Under the pieces are notes generated by a model. The model did no database searches. It was given only the letters and a program-made list of their open reading frames with translations, and was not told the DNA's origin. DNA of 34,400 nt from Defluviitaleaceae bacterium (GTDB taxonomy: Bacteria > Bacillota > Clostridia > Lachnospirales > WRAX01): positions 1 through 34,400 of the forward strand of contig WQZZ01000011.1 of the NCBI GenBank assembly GCA_009780485.1, read 5' to 3'. The position numbers were made by a program, and so were the translations under genes. Shown here one piece after another: positions 30,290 through 34,400 of the stretch (its first letter is position 1; every line of letters begins with the position of its first letter).

Positions 30290-31887
30290 TTCCTAAATTC
30301 CATGGGCAACATACCTTCTCTCCTGCGGAAAACAGAGCGGAACACCCTCGCATCAAAGTATCCTACACGGGCGGCAACTTCTTCTTCTGATACAATTTCT
30401 TCTCCCCGCAAAATTTCCTTCGCCTTGGCTATGCGTTTGGTTTGGAGGTATTCTTTGAAAGACACACTTGTCATCTGTAAAAATGCTCTACCTAAAAACT
30501 CTCCCGTCGTGCCAAACTCTTGTGCAAGGGCGTTAATTTTCAAATCTTCAAAGAAGAATTGGTTTACACGTTCTTGTGCCAAAAGCACCATGCGCTTGCT
30601 GTTTTCATTGTTACGTGCATCTATAAATCTGCTAAACGACCAAAGGGCTTCCTGCATCATTTTGCGGGCTTCGTCTGTGGTTTTAAGTGCCAAAATATCT
30701 GCGAAGTTGAAAAACTCTCGGAAGCGTCCCTCTACATCAATGCCCAGCTCGCTGGCGTAACGACTAATGGCGATTACGATTTTCATAATAATGCGGGGTA
30801 GCAGGTTTTGGGGCAGACTTCCAGCTTTGTCTAAAGCCCTCAAAATATCTTCAAGTAGTTTGATGGAGTAGTCATACTCCCCGACAACTGCAGCAAAAAT
30901 TAGCTTATCTTCTTTGTCAGCTGGATATTTGTAGGTTATGTGATTTTCTGGCTCTACAAAGTCGATCGGGATAATGCTATTATATCCCAGCAAGTGCCTA
31001 TAACGCAAAGCCCCCTCTGCTTCTTTTGCAGAATATCGCAGGCTGGCTAAATCATCATAAAGTCGTCCCAGCCCAATTGTAGCAGATTGTTGACAACGCT
31101 CTGCAATTTCAGATTTTATGCGATGACAAAAATCTAGAAGGTCATCAAAGTTTTGTTGGCTGTGTACAATGCAGGTTATAGAATTAAAACTGCTGATAAA
31201 AGAATAACCTAGACCGTGATTTGTTAGGTGTCTATCCACAATCCAAAAGATACGGTAGATTAGTAAATGTTTTGCCCGTTCTTCTAGGTTTGCAATGGCT
31301 TCTTGGAAACGGTCTATACGAATGACAAAAACAGCAAAGGGTTGCACTAACGTCATGCCAAAATAGTTAAGAGAGCTTTCGATTTCCTCTTTTTCTAAGT
31401 TGACATCACCTGTAAGGTTTGTCAAAAAGCGATAGCGGAAAATTTCCCTATCTCTTTGATATTCCTCTGCCATAAGGGAATCTTGTGCAATACGCTCGGC
31501 GGCTTCTTCAAAAATCCCTACTATATGTCGTAATGACATCTCAAATTCCCTTGGTTTGGCGGGTTTGTAAATATAATCTGTCGCCCCGTATTCCATACTT
31601 GCACGTAAATAATCATAATCGTCATATGTGCCTGTTATCATAAGTTTGGTGGATGGTCGGCTTAAAACTACCTCACGGATAATTCGCAAAGTGGACAGGG
31701 CAAAAAAACGAATGTCCATAATTATAATATCTGGTTTGGATTTTTCTATCATGCCCCAAAACTTGTCTACGCTGGCTTCGTGCAGAACAGAAACAACCTT
31801 TACACCTCTGTCAAAACCACGTTTTATATATGCTTTATATAAATTTACCACATCAACGCTGGAATCCACTAGCATCGCTTTAACCAT
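30277..31887 (-). CDS. YesN-type response regulator with AraC DNA-binding domain
   Basis: 536 residues. An N-terminal receiver domain (1-120) has the phosphoacceptor Asp58 (IIIMDIRF), Thr87 or Thr85 (MITGTYDDY) and Lys108 (YKPAKP). The N-terminal acidic pair common in receivers is VDSS, with a single Asp8. The long middle region (about 150-430) is of the YesN-linked type. The C-terminal AraC domain (about 435-536) has two HTH motifs (INALAQEFGTTGEFLGRAFLQMT; EEEVAARVGYFDARVFRSVFRRREGMLPMEFR). Such regulators often pair with YesM-like kinases controlling carbohydrate uptake; no kinase or transporter is adjacent here, so the target is unknown. ATG 31887 follows GAGGTGG. Confidence 0.93.
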   Translation of the reverse strand: MVKAMLVDSSVDVVNLYKAYIKRGFDRGVKVVSVLHEASVDKFWGMIEKSKPDIIIMDIRFFALSTLRIIREVVLSRPSTKLMITGTYDDYDYLRASMEYGATDYIYKPAKPREFEMSLRHIVGIFEEAAERIAQDSLMAEEYQRDREIFRYRFLTNLTGDVNLEKEEIESSLNYFGMTLVQPFAVFVIRIDRFQEAIANLEERAKHLLIYRIFWIVDRHLTNHGLGYSFISSFNSITCIVHSQQNFDDLLDFCHRIKSEIAERCQQSATIGLGRLYDDLASLRYSAKEAEGALRYRHLLGYNSIIPIDFVEPENHITYKYPADKEDKLIFAAVVGEYDYSIKLLEDILRALDKAGSLPQNLLPRIIMKIVIAISRYASELGIDVEGRFREFFNFADILALKTTDEARKMMQEALWSFSRFIDARNNENSKRMVLLAQERVNQFFFEDLKINALAQEFGTTGEFLGRAFLQMTSVSFKEYLQTKRIAKAKEILRGEEIVSEEEVAARVGYFDARVFRSVFRRREGMLPMEFRNRHG

Positions 31888-31918
31888 AATACTGCCACCT
31901 CGCTACATTGATACTTTT

Positions 31919-31946
31919 ATTATACCACTTATCGGCTAAAAGTCAA
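31919..31946 (-). promoter_or_regulatory. Promoter of the response regulator
   Basis: TTGACT (31946-31941), 16-nt spacer ending TGG, TATAAT (31924-31919): an extended -10 promoter 31 nt before the ATG. Confidence 0.8.
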
Positions 31947-31959
31947 ACATACTTTATAA

Positions 31960-31995
31960 TAAAAGGCTTCTACCCTCTTTTCAGAGTAAGAAGCC
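31960..31995 (-). terminator. Terminator of the acetyltransferase gene
   Basis: Hairpin 31965-31995: GGCTTCT/AGAAGCC outer stem, with an inner CTCT/AGAG stem. On the minus strand it is followed by TTTTATTAT. It lies 14 nt after the 32010 stop and before the next promoter. Confidence 0.8.
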
Positions 31996-32009
31996 ACGTA
32001 ACTATTATT

Positions 32010-32903
32010 TTAGTGTCTATATGTGTAATTTGCCCTATTTTTTATGCAATAAGCCGCATTTTCAACCATCAACTTGAACCCGCATGAATAATATAATTCA
32101 CTTGCATGGGTATTCAGCTTATCGACAATCAAATCAACAGTATCGGTATTATGCTTGTTTAAGGCGTATTCTAAAGTGGCATTAAGCACTGCCCATCCAT
32201 AACCTTTACCACGGGCATTTTCATCAACGCCAAATATTTCCGCCGTGGCATGATTTGGATTGTCGTAAAACTTTAATACCCCATAACCAACAAATGCACC
32301 CTTTTCATCTAAGGCACAGAAAACCTCACGGTCTTTACCTATTGCATCTATTACGCTTTCGGGCAGAATATATGCAACAGGGAAGGTGTCATTAAATATA
32401 CGGATAAATTCGCTCCTAAACCTATCCTCATACATGACCACTGTGTGCTTAATGTCTTGCGGCTTATAATCGGCTTTTTTGAGCAATAAAATATACTCGT
32501 TGTCATTGCGTTCTGCCGATAGTAATTCTGCAAGCTTGTGAAGATTTTCATTCTTCGTGTTAAAGTAGAAGTTAAACCTTACAGCTTGTGTGAACTTAGA
32601 AAAGGAATAATCAAACATTTCTTTTGCCGCTTCTTGGTTCCATTCATCTTTGAAAAACGGTCCAACGCAGTCAACCCAATTATTTTCGGGACTGATGAAG
32701 AATCCGAAAATACCAACCAAAGTATCGCCGTCAAAATATCCCAACATAAGATTATCGGGGTTGCCCATGAGAAAACTAAAATCTCCGTGTATTGAACTTT
32801 TTTCTTTTGGGCAGTACGCACAGTTATTTTCTGGCTGACTATTTCTTAAAAATGCTATTTCCACGCATTGTTGTAGATAGTTAGAGTTAATTTCTCTTAT
32901 CAT
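32010..32903 (-). CDS. GNAT-family N-acetyltransferase
   Basis: 297 residues, ATG 32903. The C-terminal GNAT domain (about 150-290) has the acetyl-CoA motif A: AEIFGVDENARGKGYGWAVLNATLEYAL (R/Q-x-x-G-x-G/A as RGKGYG), then VDKLNTHASELYYSCGF (motif B). The N-terminal ~140 residues look like a degenerate second GNAT-like half (NLMLGYFDGDTLVGIFGFF), as in tandem-GNAT proteins. It also has a Cys-rich NNCAYCPKE near residue 30. Substrate unknown; antibiotic or metabolite acetylation is possible. The ribosome binding site GAGAGGTT is 11 nt from the ATG. A short leader ORF and hairpin precede it. Confidence 0.88.
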   Translation of the reverse strand: MIREINSNYLQQCVEIAFLRNSQPENNCAYCPKEKSSIHGDFSFLMGNPDNLMLGYFDGDTLVGIFGFFISPENNWVDCVGPFFKDEWNQEAAKEMFDYSFSKFTQAVRFNFYFNTKNENLHKLAELLSAERNDNEYILLLKKADYKPQDIKHTVVMYEDRFRSEFIRIFNDTFPVAYILPESVIDAIGKDREVFCALDEKGAFVGYGVLKFYDNPNHATAEIFGVDENARGKGYGWAVLNATLEYALNKHNTDTVDLIVDKLNTHASELYYSCGFKLMVENAAYCIKNRANYTYRH

Positions 32904-32925
32904 ATATGTTTCAACCTCTCTTAAT

Positions 32926-32952
32926 GAGGGTTGCTATTTTCTAGTAACCCTC
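32926..32952 (-). promoter_or_regulatory. Leader hairpin before the acetyltransferase (attenuator candidate)
   Basis: Minus-strand arms GAGGGTTACTA (32952-32942) and TAGCAACCCTC (32936-32926), 5-nt GAAAA loop, one G-U pair. The 5' arm is within the last codons of the leader ORF. The 3' arm (AACCCTC) can alternatively pair with the downstream Shine-Dalgarno GAGAGGTT (32920-32913) with one bulge. Confidence 0.6.
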
Positions 32953-32996
32953 CATATTCTTTTTGCTTGATTTTTGATTTTTGCAATATTTGCCAT
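32934..32996 (-). CDS. 20-residue leader peptide ORF upstream of the GNAT gene
   Basis: ATG 32996 to TAG 32934, preceded by AAGGGGG 8 nt upstream, one of the best ribosome binding sites in the window. The encoded peptide is basic (seven Lys/Arg, no acidic residue), starts MANIAKIKNQ and ends RVTRK. Its 3' end overlaps the hairpin 32926-32952. The extended -10 promoter at 33077-33105 would start transcription near 33070, giving a ~75-nt leader before this ORF. It could be a regulatory leader peptide or an independent small peptide gene; no expression evidence exists. Confidence 0.55.
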   Translation of the reverse strand: MANIAKIKNQAKRIWRVTRK

Positions 32997-33076
32997 TACT
33001 TTGACCCCCTTTCTTCATAGATTTATTATTTCGCCGAGGCGTTATAACCATTGTGTGGCATATCGTACATCAGATA

Positions 33077-33105
33077 ATTATACCATGCCACTATAGCAAT
33101 GTCAC
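33077..33105 (-). promoter_or_regulatory. Promoter of the leader ORF and acetyltransferase
   Basis: GTGACA (33105-33100), 17-nt spacer ending TGG, TATAAT (33082-33077): extended -10 promoter on the minus strand. Confidence 0.75.
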
Positions 33106-33196
33106 GAACAATTTTCCGCATTTTTCCTATTATTAAAAAATCTTATTGATAACAGCCCGAGAATGATTTAGTGGACATGTAGGTTGGTAAGCTCTA

Positions 33197-33217
33197 TCTT
33201 TTTGTTTTTCAAAAAGA
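33197..33217. other. AT-rich hairpin upstream of the chemoreceptor promoter
   Basis: TCTTTTTG (33197-33204) and CAAAAAGA (33210-33217), 5-nt loop, ending 2 nt before the -35 box at 33220. Significance unclear. Apart from this and the listed promoters, 33106-33219 shows nothing I can define. Confidence 0.4.
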
Positions 33218-33219
33218 CC

Positions 33220-33248
33220 TTGATTTTTGTCAGGGTTTGTGGTATAAT
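33220..33248 (+). promoter_or_regulatory. Promoter of the chemoreceptor gene
   Basis: TTGATT (33220-33225), 17-nt spacer ending TGG, TATAAT (33243-33248), 52 nt before ATG 33301. The extended -10 resembles the divergent promoter at 33077-33105. Confidence 0.78.
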
Positions 33249-33300
33249 AATCCCATTGCTGAAAAGCGTCATAGATAACGTGAAGGGAGAAATGATTAAC

Positions 33301-34400
33301 ATGAGCAAGAAGTTGAAACAACGAATTGCAGAGCTTGAGGCGCAACTGGCGGCTTCACAAGCGGAATCTGCAACCCTAACACAGGAAACCCAGCGGATGG
33401 GCATCGAAATTGCACAGAAAAACTGGAATGTTCGTGCGGATATTAGCAAGGTTCAGGGTTCTGACAGACAAACCCTTAACAATTTTAACCAATCTCTGGA
33501 TATGATTGTTGGGATTATTGACGGTTTGCCCGTGCCAATGGGTATTTTTGACGCCGATTCTCGCATTTTGTATGGTAACAAGCGGTTTTTGTTGCAAGGT
33601 TTTCGGGTGGGTAAAACCCATTTTGAGGCGGCTCCATCGGATTGTAATAGGGAGCTTGATGACCGTATTCGTGGGGTTGTGCGTACTGGAGCAGAAGCCA
33701 ATTTTCTGTTAACCACCAAAAGCCCTGCTGGGGTAGAGCTTCTAGAAGAATTTTTTGTTATCCCTTTGAAGGATAAAGATGGTAAAATAACTGCTGCCGT
33801 TGCCATTAACACGAATGCCAGCGAGATAATGAAAAGCCAGAAGGTTGCCGCTTACCTTAAATTTGAAACAACTGATATTGTTAAAAGGTTTAACGAAGGG
33901 CTTGGAGCAGGCTTTTTGCGTTTAGATTTTGAGGTTGAACCCCATGACGAGGACACAGAGTCGTCTGCCATTGCCTTTGGTGAGATAAGCAACACCCTAA
34001 AATCAGCCATTGCCTTTATCAAAGATTATGTGGATGAAATTAACCAAATCCTTGCTGCCATTGCCGATGGTGATTTGACCAAAAGAATTACAAGAGAGTA
34101 CAAAGGCGACTTCGCTTCCATCAGAAACAGCATTAATCATATTAGTAGCAGCCTGCACAACACTATGTCGGAAATACAATCCGCTTCTGAGCAGGTTTCC
34201 AGTGGTGCATCGCAGATTGCCAGCAGTGCAACGGATTTGGCAAGTGGTTCTCAAGAACAAACTGCAAGTGTGGAAGAACTAAATGTTGCCATTGAAATAA
34301 TTGCTCAACAAACCAGCAAAAATGCCGAATCGGCTGGTATTGCCAATGAATTGTCTGGTAAAAGCGAGCAAAACGCCCAAGCTGGCAACGAAGCCATGAA
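33301..34400 (+). CDS. Soluble PAS-HAMP methyl-accepting chemotaxis protein, 3' end beyond the window
   Basis: 366 codons are visible and the frame is open to the right edge. ATG 33301 is 11 nt after AGGGAG; ATG 33292 is an in-frame alternative. The N-terminus is a coiled coil (KKLKQRIAELEAQLAASQ, about 1-30). A PAS-like domain follows at about 70-180 (IIDGLPVPMGIFDADSRILYGN... EFFVIPLKDKDGKITAAVAIN). Next comes a HAMP-like segment (ILAAIADGDLTKRITREYKGDFASI) and the start of the MCP signalling helices (SSGASQIASSATDLASGSQEQTASVEELN). No transmembrane segment is seen, so it is a cytoplasmic receptor, probably sensing an intracellular or diffusible signal. Chemotaxis partners are not in the window. 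Confidence 0.9.
   Translation, partial: MSKKLKQRIAELEAQLAASQAESATLTQETQRMGIEIAQKNWNVRADISKVQGSDRQTLNNFNQSLDMIVGIIDGLPVPMGIFDADSRILYGNKRFLLQGFRVGKTHFEAAPSDCNRELDDRIRGVVRTGAEANFLLTTKSPAGVELLEEFFVIPLKDKDGKITAAVAINTNASEIMKSQKVAAYLKFETTDIVKRFNEGLGAGFLRLDFEVEPHDEDTESSAIAFGEISNTLKSAIAFIKDYVDEINQILAAIADGDLTKRITREYKGDFASIRNSINHISSSLHNTMSEIQSASEQVSSGASQIASSATDLASGSQEQTASVEELNVAIEIIAQQTSKNAESAGIANELSGKSEQNAQAGNEAM

Noticed and set aside
32934-32996. Leader peptide as a fragment of ribosomal protein S20 (its first residues MANI resemble S20)
   Set aside because: Similarity ends after a few residues and the ORF stops at 20 codons with no S20-like sequence beyond in any frame.

Overview
The window looks like chromosome from an anaerobic, endospore-forming Clostridia-type Firmicute. 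Evidence: a sigma-G gene with a sigma-F-type promoter, Gram-positive ribosome binding sites (AGGAGG or GGGGG, 7-10 nt from starts), frequent TTG/GTG starts, a MinCDE system, FloA/NfeD, an EFR1 ferredoxin/flavodoxin and a YesN-type response regulator. A family-level placement is not supportable from sequence reading alone. No rRNA, tRNA, CRISPR array, prophage or intact insertion sequence was seen.

Layout. 1-5990 (minus): an oligopeptide ABC transporter operon oppA-B-C-D-F, with a 12-bp hairpin between oppA and oppB; oppF runs off the left edge. 6100-6510 (plus): a small membrane protein. 6511-6868: non-coding, ending in a nested palindromic repeat. 6869-11390 (minus): sigG behind its own promoter, then an apparent malic enzyme-divIB-ftsZ-hypothetical operon. 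11505-14267 (minus): a DEAD-box RNA helicase followed by an orphan HsdR-N-like PD-(D/E)XK nuclease. 14366-15436 (plus): a cupin and a YwlG/UPF0340 protein. 15524-15946 (minus): cytidine deaminase. 16065-17821 (plus): minCDE.

17906-18793: a divergent pair, an XRE repressor and a TM2-domain protein, around a 26-bp perfect palindrome. 18794-21035 (minus): a divergent Lgt-like membrane enzyme preceded by four tandem DUF4190-like mini-proteins that all carry an intramembrane A-C-x-x-C. 21114-22654 (minus): dps, a YbaN/DUF454 protein and bioY. 22860-24965 (plus): a ComF-type phosphoribosyltransferase and a MATE exporter. 25048-25739: a decayed Fic gene. 25820-26569 (minus): EFR1. 26621-28680 (minus): nfeD and floA, separated by a NUDIX gene. 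28771-31887 (minus): a YvyF-like zinc-ribbon protein, trpS, and a YesN/AraC response regulator. 32010-32996 (minus): a GNAT acetyltransferase preceded by a 20-codon leader ORF and hairpin resembling translational attenuation. 33301 to the right edge (plus): a soluble PAS-HAMP chemoreceptor, cut by the window end.

Most promising for novelty: (a) the DUF4190 array with the Lgt-like protein whose catalytic-region residues are replaced by Cys and Tyr; (b) the leader ORF and hairpin before the acetyltransferase; (c) the palindromic operator shared by the XRE/TM2 region and the comF promoter region; (d) the orphan nuclease behind the RNA helicase. Routine housekeeping genes make up most of the rest.
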